From contig JAKVBZ010000005.1 of the NCBI GenBank assembly GCA_022448645.1, forward strand, positions 66,685-130,684: a DNA stretch of 64,000 nucleotides. Reading direction: 5' to 3'. This stretch comes from Pirellulaceae bacterium (lineage in GTDB: Bacteria; Planctomycetota; Planctomycetia; Pirellulales; Pirellulaceae). This document shows positions 34,619-44,172 of the stretch, piece after piece (the stretch's first letter is position 1; each line of letters starts with the position of its first letter). Both the position numbers and the translations under genes were made by a program. Below the pieces are notes generated by a model, which worked only from the letters and a program-made list of their open reading frames with translations, ran no database searches and was not told the DNA's origin.

Positions 34619-35989
34619 ATGCAGCCCGCTACGCCGCCGGACCTGGTTCCGCCCACCTCCACGGCCCCTCGAAAGACCGCTCCACCCGCTTCGTCATCGC
34701 ACTCATCCGAGGACATCTCGACGAAACAACGTAATTTCCTCATGATGGCAGCTCACCAGATTGCTTTTCGCAGTGGGTGGATATTCAAAACAGAAAGCGT
34801 CATCATTCCTGCGGTGCTCGATTCTATTTCGGGCGCGGGATGGGTTCGAGGCCTGCTGCCTTTACTCAATCGTGTGGGACACAGCATTCCACCTCTGATC
34901 CTGGCCGGAAGGCTCGAGCAGGCTGCTCGCAAGAAGTGGACCCTCATGATCACTTCCTGGCTCATGGTCGGATGTTTCTTGTTGTGGAGTCTTTTGTTTA
35001 CGCCCCTGGCGGCAGTCTTGGCGTCGTGGAAGGCTATCCTCTTTCTGGTCATCTACGCTCTCTTCTTTTGCTGCGTCGGCGTGAACCAGCTTGCTCTCAA
35101 CACTTTGCAAGGAAAACTCATTCCCACCAAGTCTCGTGGCCGCCTGCTGTACGTGTCGAGTGTCGTCGGTGCCTTCACTGCTGTGACCTGCGCCTTGTGC
35201 ATTTTGCCCAGCTGTCTATCTCCAGTCGAGCCACGTTTCGACTGGCTTTTCTTGTTTCCAGCCGCCATGTTTGGTATCGCCGCTGCATTGGTATTTGGCA
35301 TCCGCGAGTACGCCGATCCTAGTTCGGACCGACCTAGGACGAGGCAGAACGTATTTGTCACCGCTGTACAAACTTTGCAAAACGATCGAAATTTCTGCAA
35401 ACTGGCTTTTGTCGGCTTTGCCGCCAGCAGTTCCATCCTGCTGTTTCCGCACTACCAACATTTAGGCCTACAGCAGATGCGGTTGGAACTGAAACAGCTC
35501 ATGTGGTGGGTTGTGATCCAGAATGTGGGAACGGCTATGTTTAGTATCCCGATGGGTGCCGTTGCCGATCGAGGTGGCAATCGCCTCGTGCTGCAAATTT
35601 TTATGATCACGATGGCAGCCGCACCTATTTCTGCTCTTGCGATTACCATGTTTGCCTCCAGCAGCTGGTTTGTTTTCGTTTTTCTACTGATTGGATCGAC
35701 TCCCGTCGTGATTCGCACGCTGCAAAACTTTACGCTAGAAGTTTGTACCAGCAAGGATCATGCTCACTATTTGAGTACTTTGAATGTCTGCCTGGCATTA
35801 CCCATGGTTTTTTCACCATTCGCGGGTTGGTGTGTGGACCTGTTCGGCTTTACAAGTGTGTTCATTGGTGTCACAGTAGTCATCTTGGCTGGCTGGTGTG
35901 TAACGTTCAGCCTGAACGAACCACGCAGCGAGAATCGTTCCTTAGGCAACCATGCCCAATTGATGTGTGAGGACGACCACATACCATAA
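34619..35989 (+). CDS. Major facilitator superfamily transporter
   Basis: 456 residues from ATG 34619. About eleven or twelve hydrophobic segments are visible, with a charged loop in the middle (REYADPSSDRPRTRQN) as in MFS proteins. GAVADRGGNRLV matches the loop motif between helices after the centre. The substrate is unknown. It starts a plus-strand run with yjbQ (13 bases on) and a helicase (62 bases on). Confidence 0.85.
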   Translation: MQPATPPDLVPPTSTAPRKTAPPASSSHSSEDISTKQRNFLMMAAHQIAFRSGWIFKTESVIIPAVLDSISGAGWVRGLLPLLNRVGHSIPPLILAGRLEQAARKKWTLMITSWLMVGCFLLWSLLFTPLAAVLASWKAILFLVIYALFFCCVGVNQLALNTLQGKLIPTKSRGRLLYVSSVVGAFTAVTCALCILPSCLSPVEPRFDWLFLFPAAMFGIAAALVFGIREYADPSSDRPRTRQNVFVTAVQTLQNDRNFCKLAFVGFAASSSILLFPHYQHLGLQQMRLELKQLMWWVVIQNVGTAMFSIPMGAVADRGGNRLVLQIFMITMAAAPISALAITMFASSSWFVFVFLLIGSTPVVIRTLQNFTLEVCTSKDHAHYLSTLNVCLALPMVFSPFAGWCVDLFGFTSVFIGVTVVILAGWCVTFSLNEPRSENRSLGNHAQLMCEDDHIP

Positions 35990-36001
35990 CTCATTTTCTC
36001 C

Positions 36002-36424
36002 ATGGCTTGGATTCAACGACAATTTGTTCTGCCGGCTTATCCTCGAGGATTCCACTTAATCACGCATTTTGTGGAGACAGAAGTACCGGAGATCCGCGAG
36101 ATGCGTGTCGGCACATTGCACCTGTTCCTGCAACATACATCCGCTTCGCTCACGATCAACGAAAACGCTGATCCTGATGTTCCACTCGACCTGGAAAGCT
36201 CCTTCAACGCCATCGCTCCCGAAGATTTCCCCCACCGACATACCATGGAGGGTGCTGACGACATGCCGGCTCACGTAAAATCCTCGTTGCTGAGCTGTTC
36301 GGTCACGGTGCCAGTTTCCGATGGTCGGCTTTGCCTGGGAACTTGGCAAGGCATCTACTTATGCGAACACCGTAATCACGCAGGATCGCGACACCTGGTG
36401 GCCACGTTGCACGGAGAGTCGTGA
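36002..36424 (+). CDS. YjbQ/UPF0047 family protein
   Basis: 140 residues covering the whole family. Conserved blocks are GTLHLFLQHTSASLTINENAD at about 35-55, then HRHTMEGADDMPAHVKS and GTWQGIYLCEHR at the C-terminus. Members have thiamin phosphate synthase-like side activity; the biological role is unclear. Probably cytoplasmic. It lies between MFS and helicase genes in a likely operon. Confidence 0.93.
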   Translation: MAWIQRQFVLPAYPRGFHLITHFVETEVPEIREMRVGTLHLFLQHTSASLTINENADPDVPLDLESSFNAIAPEDFPHRHTMEGADDMPAHVKSSLLSCSVTVPVSDGRLCLGTWQGIYLCEHRNHAGSRHLVATLHGES

Positions 36425-36486
36425 AACGCTCGCCAACTTGACGTGGAAATTCGACGATTCCATACTTCCAGTACGCTTCAAATCGC

Positions 36487-38829
36487 ATGACCACTCTTGA
36501 TCGTGACCAGCTGGCATCGCTTTACTTCGAGCAACTGGAACATGAACCCTACCCAGTCCAGGAGGAAGCCTTACTGGCATGGTTCACCACTCCGCAAGGT
36601 GTCCTCGTTTGCTCGCCGACAGGAACGGGAAAAACGCTGATCGCCGAAGCCGCTTTGTTTGAAGCTCTACACACGGGCCGGCGAGCTTATTACACGACAC
36701 CGCTTATCGCACTGACAGAACAAAAGCTGCAAGAAATGCAAGAGTCCGCAGTACGCTGGGGATTTCGTGCCGAAGACGTCGGCTTAGTTACCGGAAATCG
36801 CCGTGTCAATCCAGACGCTTCGATCCTCGTCGTGGTCGCAGAAATCTTGTTCAATCGGCTGCTACACTCTTCCCAATTTGATTTTGAAAATGTCTCGGCC
36901 GTGGTGATGGACGAGTTCCACAGTTTCAACGATCCCGAGCGAGGGATCGTGTGGGAATTGTCACTGGGCCTTCTCCCGGCACACGTGCGTCTTTTACTCC
37001 TCTCAGCCACCGTGGGAAATTCTCGCGAGTTTGCCAACTGGCTGGATAAGTCTTATCAGCGCAACATCGAACTCGTTGAAGGAACTGAACGCAAAGTCCC
37101 CCTGTCGTTCGAATGGGTCGGAGACATGCTGCTGAACGAAAAGCTGGAGGAAATGGCCTCGGGTAACGATGTCAATCGCCGGACACCGGCGCTCGTTTTC
37201 TGCTTTAACCGGGAAGAATGTTGGAGCGTGGCCGAACAGCTCAAAGGCAAAAAGTTATTAGCCGACGGGCAGCAGGAAGCACTCGCTCAACAGCTGAAGG
37301 AACATGACTGGTCGCAAGGGGCTGGCCCCAAATTACGTCAGGTGTTGTTGCGAGGCGTCGGCGTGCACCACGCGGGACTGCTGCCTAAGTACAAAAGGAT
37401 TGTGGAAAAACTATTTCAACGCAAACTACTGCCATTCACAATCTGCACCGAGACTTTAGCCGCGGGAATTAATCTACCAGCTCGGAGCGTCGTGATTCCC
37501 AATCTGCTCAAAGGTCCCCCCGATCGCAAACGATTGATCCCTCCCAGTGCAGCTCAACAAATGTTTGGCCGCGCCGGTCGACCTCAATTTGACGATCAAG
37601 GGTTCGTCGTGTCACTGGCTCATGAAGATGATGTGCGCATCAGTCGCTGGCGTGAAAAGTACAATCAGATCCCCGAAGACACCAAAGATCCTGGGCTGTT
37701 AAAAGCCAAAAAGGCATTGAAGAAAAAAATGCCAAAAAGACGCAACAATGTGCAGTACTGGACACAAGGCCAATTTGAGCAACTCTACACAGCATCGCCG
37801 GGTAATCTCGAAAGTCGTGGGATCCTGCCGTGGCGTCTGTTGGCTTACCTGTTGCAATCGTCTCCCGAAGTCGAATCCATTCGCCAACTCGTCAGCAAGC
37901 GGTTACTGACACCCAAAAAGCTAGAGGCGGAACAAAGGCAACTTGAACGCATGCTGCTCACCTTGTGGAAAGCCGGATACGTGACGTTGGAACCCGAACC
38001 TCCTCCTCCGGGTTCCGAACCGGCCGAGCCAACGACTCCGCCAAGCTCTCCACAGATCATCCTAATTGGTGAAGCCTCCACACCGTCCGAAGATTCCACA
38101 CCGTCCGAAGATTTCCCACCGGCGTATCGGCCGGATCGAGCCCATCCCACTCCTGCCCTGGAACAACTGCTTCTCTTACGAGGCGTCAATCCTCTATACG
38201 GTCTCTACCTGGTTAACTCCTTGGGAATTGCGGATCGCAATGAGCGCATTCAAGCTCTGGAAAGCATCCTCGAGTTGCCCTGGTCACTCGGACCGGCGAT
38301 ACGGGTACCTCCACAAGACGAATTACCGCCCGGACCATTGGCCACACTTCGATTGGACACACAGCTACTGCAGCTCGGATTGGCCACACCCGCCGAATTG
38401 AGTGCGGCGGATCAACCCGACGAAGAGGATCGTGACCGCATGTTCGCCGAGGAACGTGTGTGGGTTTTAGCGTTGGCCGACAAACTACGACGGCTGTTCG
38501 ACCATCAATTCCCAGACGTGCACGACGTGCGCACCACTCCAGTCTGGGTCGCTGGAGAGTTGCTGGAATTCGGCGGTGACTTTAACAAATACATCACCAG
38601 TCATCGCCTGCAAAAACACGAAGGGGTGGTTTTCCGGCATCTACTGCGCCTGATCTTATTAATCGGCGAGTTCATACCTCTCTGTCCACCCGACACGACC
38701 GAAGAGGAATGGCAAGCTGAATTGTCGGAGATCCGAGAAACCCTGGTCGATTGTTGTCGAACAGTGGATCCAATGAGCACCGATAAGATGCTGGAGGAGG
38801 AACAAAAAGAAGCGAACGCAACGGAATGA
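36487..38829 (+). CDS. Superfamily 2 DEAD/DEAH-box helicase (Ski2/Hel308-like)
   Basis: 780 residues. Helicase motifs: Q-like EPYPVQEEA, motif I SPTGTGKT near 45, motif II DEFHSF near 140 (D-E-x-H), motif III LLSATVGN, motif VI QMFGRAGRP near 360. A long linker with a duplicated STPSED unit from an 18-bp repeat (around 38090-38125) separates the motor from a C-terminal helical region. The Ski2/Hel308-like layout suggests RNA or DNA unwinding in repair or decay. No SD. Confidence 0.9.
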   Translation: MTTLDRDQLASLYFEQLEHEPYPVQEEALLAWFTTPQGVLVCSPTGTGKTLIAEAALFEALHTGRRAYYTTPLIALTEQKLQEMQESAVRWGFRAEDVGLVTGNRRVNPDASILVVVAEILFNRLLHSSQFDFENVSAVVMDEFHSFNDPERGIVWELSLGLLPAHVRLLLLSATVGNSREFANWLDKSYQRNIELVEGTERKVPLSFEWVGDMLLNEKLEEMASGNDVNRRTPALVFCFNREECWSVAEQLKGKKLLADGQQEALAQQLKEHDWSQGAGPKLRQVLLRGVGVHHAGLLPKYKRIVEKLFQRKLLPFTICTETLAAGINLPARSVVIPNLLKGPPDRKRLIPPSAAQQMFGRAGRPQFDDQGFVVSLAHEDDVRISRWREKYNQIPEDTKDPGLLKAKKALKKKMPKRRNNVQYWTQGQFEQLYTASPGNLESRGILPWRLLAYLLQSSPEVESIRQLVSKRLLTPKKLEAEQRQLERMLLTLWKAGYVTLEPEPPPPGSEPAEPTTPPSSPQIILIGEASTPSEDSTPSEDFPPAYRPDRAHPTPALEQLLLLRGVNPLYGLYLVNSLGIADRNERIQALESILELPWSLGPAIRVPPQDELPPGPLATLRLDTQLLQLGLATPAELSAADQPDEEDRDRMFAEERVWVLALADKLRRLFDHQFPDVHDVRTTPVWVAGELLEFGGDFNKYITSHRLQKHEGVVFRHLLRLILLIGEFIPLCPPDTTEEEWQAELSEIRETLVDCCRTVDPMSTDKMLEEEQKEANATE

Positions 38830-39306
38830 TCAAGGACCCTCCGTCTGCTCGTCGATCCCCAGTAACCGTTTCAGTTCTGGCCAAATAGCCTTGCGCACCT
38901 TTTCAAACTCGTCAGCATCCGCCGGCTCTTGTGACTTGGCAAAAGCGACCAGTGCTTGCGACTCCTTTTGGACAAGACCATATACACGCATGATGTCGTC
39001 AATGAATTCCTGGTCGTCGCCTTCCACATCCTGGCGAACCCTTTTTAATGCAAGAATATTCAACTCGATCATGTCATCGAGTTCTCCCATAAGATCAGTA
39101 ACCTGTTCGACAGTAAATGCATCCGCAACGTACGCGTCTGCCGTAACCCCTACGTAACCGTACGAAGTATACACATGAGCTGCCGACAACGAACCGATGG
39201 CTTGCAAACGAATGTTTTCCGCGTTTGCAAAAGATGTAACCAATAACATCAGCCCTGCGACGATCCACGGCAATACACGGCTGGGAATACGTGACCCCAG
39301 ATGCAT
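38830..39306 (-). CDS. Small exported helical protein of unknown function
   Basis: 158 residues from ATG 39306, set by AAGGAG seven bases upstream. Signal peptide IVAGLMLLVTSFANA. The mature part is mostly charged helix (VTDLMGELDDMIELNILALKRV split over about 70-90). No family recognised; planctomycete genomes hold many such proteins. It is convergent with the helicase: its stop follows the helicase stop directly. Confidence 0.75.
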   Translation of the reverse strand: MHLGSRIPSRVLPWIVAGLMLLVTSFANAENIRLQAIGSLSAAHVYTSYGYVGVTADAYVADAFTVEQVTDLMGELDDMIELNILALKRVRQDVEGDDQEFIDDIMRVYGLVQKESQALVAFAKSQEPADADEFEKVRKAIWPELKRLLGIDEQTEGP

Positions 39307-39518
39307 GGGAAGCTCCTTGTGTTGAAGATTGATAGTAGCCTCTAACGGCAAGCTTCCAGCTTGCCGATTCTGATCCATAATTTAACCAATGACTTGACAA
39401 AGCCTTCTTACCAACAGGATGCTTGTGGCTACGGCTTAGCAGTTTTGCGAGCAGAAGCTTCGCAGGACCCTGTATGCAGGTCAATGGGATTTCCTTACTG
39501 AGGATTGCGGTTCACGAC

Positions 39519-40964
39519 ATGTCACCTGACGAAGCACTCCAACAATACTTCGGCTTCAACTCTTTTCGAGGGTGCCAGCATGATGTCATCCGGCATGTGT
39601 TAGCCGGGCAGCATGCACTGTTGTTAATGCCGACCGGCATGGGAAAATCAATCTGCTACCAAATTCCGGCTCTCCTGCGTGCCCGTCAAACGAGCTCTCA
39701 GGCACGTCGCGAATTAACAGTGGTTTTGTCGCCGCTGATCGCACTGATGAAAGACCAGGTCGATTCCTTGCAGGCACGAGGTATCCAGGCAACGTACATC
39801 AATTCTTCACTCACCGCGGCAAAACGCAAACAAAGATATACCCAAGTCGCCGGGGGGCAGTTTGACTTGCTGTATGTGACGCCCGAGCGATTTAGGAAAA
39901 ACGATTTTCTACAGGCCTTGAACAATCGGCAAACCGGACTGTTGGCCGTAGACGAAGCTCACTGCATCAGCCAGTGGGGTCATGACTTCCGTCCTGATTA
40001 TTCACGATTGGCCGAATTACGTGAACAGCTGGGCCATCCCATCACAATCGCTGTCACGGCAACCGCGACGCCAGAGGTACAGCAAGATATCGTACGGCAG
40101 CTTGGTTTGACCTCCACAGATATTAAGGTCTTTCACGAAGGCATTAATCGGCCCAATTTACATCTGGAGGTCAGCCACGTATGGGACGACGAGGAAAAGC
40201 TACAACACATCCTCGATATCGAGACCACGCCACCCTACGACCAGGGTTCTGGAATTGTCTATTTCACTCTCATCAAAACGCTAGATCAATTTAGTACCTA
40301 TCTCACCGAACGTGCCGTGGACCATACGATCTACCACGGCGAGCTACCTCGGGACCGAAGACGCCAGTTACAGGACCAGTTCATGTCGGAAAAACAAAGC
40401 CTCGTATTGGCTACCAACGCCTTCGGTATGGGAGTGGATAAAAACAACATTCGGTTTGTATTGCACGCCGAAGTCCCTGGATCCATGGAATCTTACTATC
40501 AGGAAATCGGACGAGCCGGCCGGGACGGTTTACCCAGCCTTTGCCGGCTGCTGTATGATCAGCGAGACTTGGCTACCCAAATGGAATTCATCCGTTGGAG
40601 TAATCCCAATTCCGAATACTATCAGCAACTTCATCTGCTTTTACGAGAACACGCTGAACAGATCCATGCATTTGGCCTGGAGTGGCTCAACAGACAGCTC
40701 CATGCACGCGGCCATCAGGATCACCGACTCGAGACAGCGCTATCCATGATGGAACGATACGATGTGGTCGCAGACTCAAGACCTCCCGGTTGTTTCCAGG
40801 TCTTGCGAGACCTTCCACCTGCCTTGCTGGACGAAGAACGACTTCAAGACAAGTTGCAAAGAGACCAACAGAAGCTTTACGCACTGGTAGAATATGTCAA
40901 GGAAGCCAATGACCGCAAAGCGTTCATCCATCACTATTTCGGATTGCCGTATCATGGAACATGA
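39519..40964 (+). CDS. RecQ-family ATP-dependent DNA helicase lacking the zinc and HRDC domains
   Basis: 481 residues from ATG 39519; earlier in-frame ATGs exist at 39474 and 39423 but the family start fits here (DEALQQYFGFNSFRGCQ). Motif I MPTGMGKSICYQ, DEAHCISQWGHDFRPDY, TATATP, ATNAFGMGVDK and QEIGRAGRDG are all present. The chain stops at AFIHHYFGLPYHGT, where RecQ proteins normally enter the Cys4 zinc-binding and RQC/HRDC domains. It is either a short RecQ type or a truncated gene. 3'-5' helicase in recombination and repair, by family. Confidence 0.88.
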   Translation: MSPDEALQQYFGFNSFRGCQHDVIRHVLAGQHALLLMPTGMGKSICYQIPALLRARQTSSQARRELTVVLSPLIALMKDQVDSLQARGIQATYINSSLTAAKRKQRYTQVAGGQFDLLYVTPERFRKNDFLQALNNRQTGLLAVDEAHCISQWGHDFRPDYSRLAELREQLGHPITIAVTATATPEVQQDIVRQLGLTSTDIKVFHEGINRPNLHLEVSHVWDDEEKLQHILDIETTPPYDQGSGIVYFTLIKTLDQFSTYLTERAVDHTIYHGELPRDRRRQLQDQFMSEKQSLVLATNAFGMGVDKNNIRFVLHAEVPGSMESYYQEIGRAGRDGLPSLCRLLYDQRDLATQMEFIRWSNPNSEYYQQLHLLLREHAEQIHAFGLEWLNRQLHARGHQDHRLETALSMMERYDVVADSRPPGCFQVLRDLPPALLDEERLQDKLQRDQQKLYALVEYVKEANDRKAFIHHYFGLPYHGT

Positions 40965-41140
40965 GCCGGAGAGACAGTGCCTCGCCCGTCGCTGGGGCCC
41001 CCGGCCCGAGTCAAACGGGACGGGGCAGGGGCCCTCCTACTTCCCAAACGGCAACCCAAACACTCCACTGCGTTGCCCTGCAGTCCAATCGCCACCAACA
41101 TTCACAAACAAACAATTAGAACAAGTTTGGCCATAGGTTC

Positions 41141-42103
41141 ATGAACCGTCCACGTCACGTCATCGCACACCGAGGCGCCTCAGGATATTTACCCGAGCAT
41201 ACGCTGGCCTCCAAAGCGCTAGCCCATGGGATGGGAGCCGACTTCATCGAACAAGATGTGGTGTTGTCACGCGACCACGTGCCACTCGTGTTGCACGATA
41301 TCTATCTGGATACGGTCACCGATGTCCGTTCCCAATTCCCAGAAAGGGCCAGGGCCGACGGCCGTTATTATGCTCTTGATTTTTCCTGGGCTGAAATCCA
41401 ACAATTGCATGTCCACGAACGCGTCCATGTGGGTACAGACCAAGCGGTTTATCCCGGACGATTTTCTCAAACGACACTCACTTTTCGTATTCCGTCGCTG
41501 TCGCAAGAGATCGAACTCATTCAGGGCCTGAATCGCTCAACAGGTCGCAATGTGGGCCTGTACCCCGAAATCAAAGCGCCTGCCTGGCACCGACAACAAG
41601 CAGTCGACATCAGTCGCATTGTTATCGACGTCCTCCAGCAATATGGATACCAATCGGCAGATGACAACATTTTTGTACAGTGCTTTGATGCGCAGGAGAC
41701 GCAGCGTTTGCGTTACGAATTCAAGTCTCGACTGAAATTAGTGCAATTGATCGGGAACAATAGCTGGAAAGAGGCACCCACCGACTTTACACACCTGCGT
41801 ACCCCGTCTGGTATTGCCGAAGTCGCCAAGTATGCTCAGGCTGTGGGTCCCCATCTGTCTCACGTCATCTCAGGTATCGACGAACGCGGAGGCCCCCGGG
41901 TGACTCCATTCGTATCACTGGCTCACGATCAAGGAATGCAAGTGCACGCCTACACGGTACGCGCAGACGATTTGCCGGTCTATGTGACCAGTTTCAACCA
42001 GCTCATGGAATTGCTCATTCGAGATGCAGATGTAGATGGCGTTTTCAGCGATTTTCCGGATCGTTCACGCCATTGCTTGCAAGCGTTGAGAGGTCAGGGA
42101 TAG
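41141..42103 (+). CDS. Glycerophosphodiester phosphodiesterase
   Basis: 320 residues of the GDPD TIM-barrel family (GlpQ-like). HRGASGYLPEHT at 10-21 and EQDVVLSRDHVPLVLHD hold the catalytic His, Glu and Asp residues; YPEIK follows mid-barrel and VDGVFSDFPD ends it. No signal peptide, so cytoplasmic. It hydrolyses glycerophosphodiesters to glycerol-3-phosphate and alcohols. Convergent with the aldehyde ferredoxin oxidoreductase gene. Confidence 0.93.
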   Translation: MNRPRHVIAHRGASGYLPEHTLASKALAHGMGADFIEQDVVLSRDHVPLVLHDIYLDTVTDVRSQFPERARADGRYYALDFSWAEIQQLHVHERVHVGTDQAVYPGRFSQTTLTFRIPSLSQEIELIQGLNRSTGRNVGLYPEIKAPAWHRQQAVDISRIVIDVLQQYGYQSADDNIFVQCFDAQETQRLRYEFKSRLKLVQLIGNNSWKEAPTDFTHLRTPSGIAEVAKYAQAVGPHLSHVISGIDERGGPRVTPFVSLAHDQGMQVHAYTVRADDLPVYVTSFNQLMELLIRDADVDGVFSDFPDRSRHCLQALRGQG

Positions 42104-42169
42104 TGAAAGTGCACTCAGGACATACCCTGACTTTCAACTGGAAACCGAGAACCGATAAACCGTCGCCTC

Positions 42170-44014
42170 TTATAGTGACTGCAGCCCTAGTTCGGCTAGT
42201 TTTTCAGGCGTAGGAACGCCTTCATCATCCCAACCGCGTTCTTCGTAATAGATGGGCAGCATCGTATCAAGATCCACGGTAACCCCTTTCGACGGCCCTT
42301 CTGTGTGGGCGTCTTTCAGTAAACGTTTGGGAAGCGTGTCATCAGCCTTGGTCAATCCGGCTTTCAGATTCCACAGCCGTTCCAGATTCCATGTACGTTC
42401 GCCAATCTTGACGAAATCATCCAGCGTGTAATCGATGCCAGTGGCGGCAGCCGTGATCGGTATAAAGGCTTCCAGCCCACCATTCGCGAACGCGACAAAT
42501 AGGCAAAGCCCGGAGGCATCGTGCGCAGTAGAGCGGTGCTGCTCGTGGACGACCCACTCACTCTTACCTTCGGTTGTATGAGGATCCATATCGGATGATT
42601 CCACGCCGGGGGTCCAGGCACGCAGGTGGCAGGCGCCACGATTGCAGGTCGCGTAAGCGACGCCCATTCCTTGGAAACCTCGGGGATCGTAAGCCGGAAA
42701 CTCCTGGCCTTTGCTTCCCATAAACACTTCGGGATGGTTGAATTTGTCACCCATCCGTTTAGCACCTTCGGCGATTTCGTCACCAAAACCTTCTCGATAG
42801 GCGGTCGCTTCGGTCATGCGGACCAAAGCTTCTCCCGAACCAAAATTCAAAGGAAGCTCGACCATATCGTCACCCACGACACCAGTCTCGTACAACTCCA
42901 TCGCCGAAGCGAGAGTCGAGCCCATAGAAATCGGGTCCATCCCCAAGTCGTTGCACAACCAGTTGGCTTTGAGAACCGCGTCCAGATCCCCCACGCCACA
43001 ATCGGCTCCCAAGGCCCAAGCCGCTTCGTACTCAGGACCTTCGCCGGCAATCTTCCAATTGCGTGGGTGCATGTTGACGAGGAATTTTTCGGAATGCTCG
43101 TCCAGACGACAAACTCGCCCACAGGCAATCGTGCAAGCAAAACACGCTTTGTTGCTGACGAGTCTCGTGTCCACGATCGAATTTCCATTCAAGTTTTCTG
43201 CTTCTTCAAATTGGCCTTGTTGGAAATTTCGAGTTGGCAAGCCACCGAAGGTGTTCGTCAAGTCGATTGTGGCCGCAGTACCTTGAGCCGATAATCCTTC
43301 TCGACCAGGATCATCTTTCATAGCCGCACGCATTTCCCAAACCGCCTTCATAAAAGCTTCTGGTTTGGCAACAGAAACACCTTTCGTACCTCGAACGGCA
43401 ATCGCCTTTAAATTCTTGGACCCCATCACAGTCCCCACACCACTACGACCTGCAGCCCGGTGTTTGTCGTTCATGATGCAAGCAAACTTCACCAGATTTT
43501 CGCCTGCTGGACCGATGCAGGAGATGCGAAGACCGGGAATGCCGAGCTCGCTCCGCAATCCATCTTCGGTTTCAGAAACGGTTTTGCCCCAATAAGCATC
43601 CGCGTCGCGAAGTTCGATCAGGTCGTCGTAAATGAACAAGTAGCAAGGCTTTGGCGCTTTACCTTCAAAGATGATCAAATCGTAACCGGCAAATTTGAGT
43701 TCTGGTCCCCAGTGCCCACCCGAATTCGACGTGGTGATGGCTCCGGTCAACGCCCCTTTGGTAACCACCATGTATCGTGATCCACAGGGAGCCGGCGTAC
43801 CCGTCAGTGGCCCGGTGGCAAAAATCAATCTATTTTCCGGGGATAATGGATCCACCGAAGGGTCCATTTCTTCGTACAGATAGCGATCCGCCAAGCCTCG
43901 TCCACCGATGTATTCTTGCATCCATTCGGCAGGAATGTCCTCAACCGTCGTAGTGCCCGCAGTCAAATTAACGCGTAATAGTTTACCGGTCCAACCACCT
44001 GCGCTATTTCCCAT
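42170..44014 (-). CDS. Aldehyde ferredoxin oxidoreductase (tungsten enzyme)
   Basis: 614 residues from ATG 44014 with AAAGGA upstream; an in-frame ATG at 44050 is the alternative. The N-terminal MGNSAGGWTGKLLRVNL and YIGGRGLADRYLY fit the AOR family. Iron-sulphur ligands lie in CFACTIACGRVC near 295 and ASGLC near the C-terminus. The family oxidises aldehydes to acids with a tungstopterin cofactor and ferredoxin. It is a Cys, not Sec, version. No partner ferredoxin or cofactor genes are adjacent. Confidence 0.93.
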   Translation of the reverse strand: MGNSAGGWTGKLLRVNLTAGTTTVEDIPAEWMQEYIGGRGLADRYLYEEMDPSVDPLSPENRLIFATGPLTGTPAPCGSRYMVVTKGALTGAITTSNSGGHWGPELKFAGYDLIIFEGKAPKPCYLFIYDDLIELRDADAYWGKTVSETEDGLRSELGIPGLRISCIGPAGENLVKFACIMNDKHRAAGRSGVGTVMGSKNLKAIAVRGTKGVSVAKPEAFMKAVWEMRAAMKDDPGREGLSAQGTAATIDLTNTFGGLPTRNFQQGQFEEAENLNGNSIVDTRLVSNKACFACTIACGRVCRLDEHSEKFLVNMHPRNWKIAGEGPEYEAAWALGADCGVGDLDAVLKANWLCNDLGMDPISMGSTLASAMELYETGVVGDDMVELPLNFGSGEALVRMTEATAYREGFGDEIAEGAKRMGDKFNHPEVFMGSKGQEFPAYDPRGFQGMGVAYATCNRGACHLRAWTPGVESSDMDPHTTEGKSEWVVHEQHRSTAHDASGLCLFVAFANGGLEAFIPITAAATGIDYTLDDFVKIGERTWNLERLWNLKAGLTKADDTLPKRLLKDAHTEGPSKGVTVDLDTMLPIYYEERGWDDEGVPTPEKLAELGLQSL

Positions 44015-44172
44015 GATAGGTCCTTTGATTTCGGTGCCATCGAAGCACAAACAAGCTGTCCAAGTGCAAGATTATAGCAGAGGACTTCCAAATTTTCGAC
44101 TAGTGCGTTTTTAGAATAAAGCCGGGAATTTCGGGAAGAACCGTGTTATAGTGAAAGCTGGGTTCTATAGCC

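Noticed and set aside
42104..42169. Intrinsic terminator between GDPD and the aldehyde oxidoreductase gene
   Set aside because: Only scattered short pairing (GAAAGT/ACTTTC, CAGG/CCTG) with no T-run.
42170..44014. Aldehyde ferredoxin oxidoreductase as a selenoprotein linked to selA/selB
   Set aside because: The frame is open from start to stop with Cys at ligand positions; no internal UGA.
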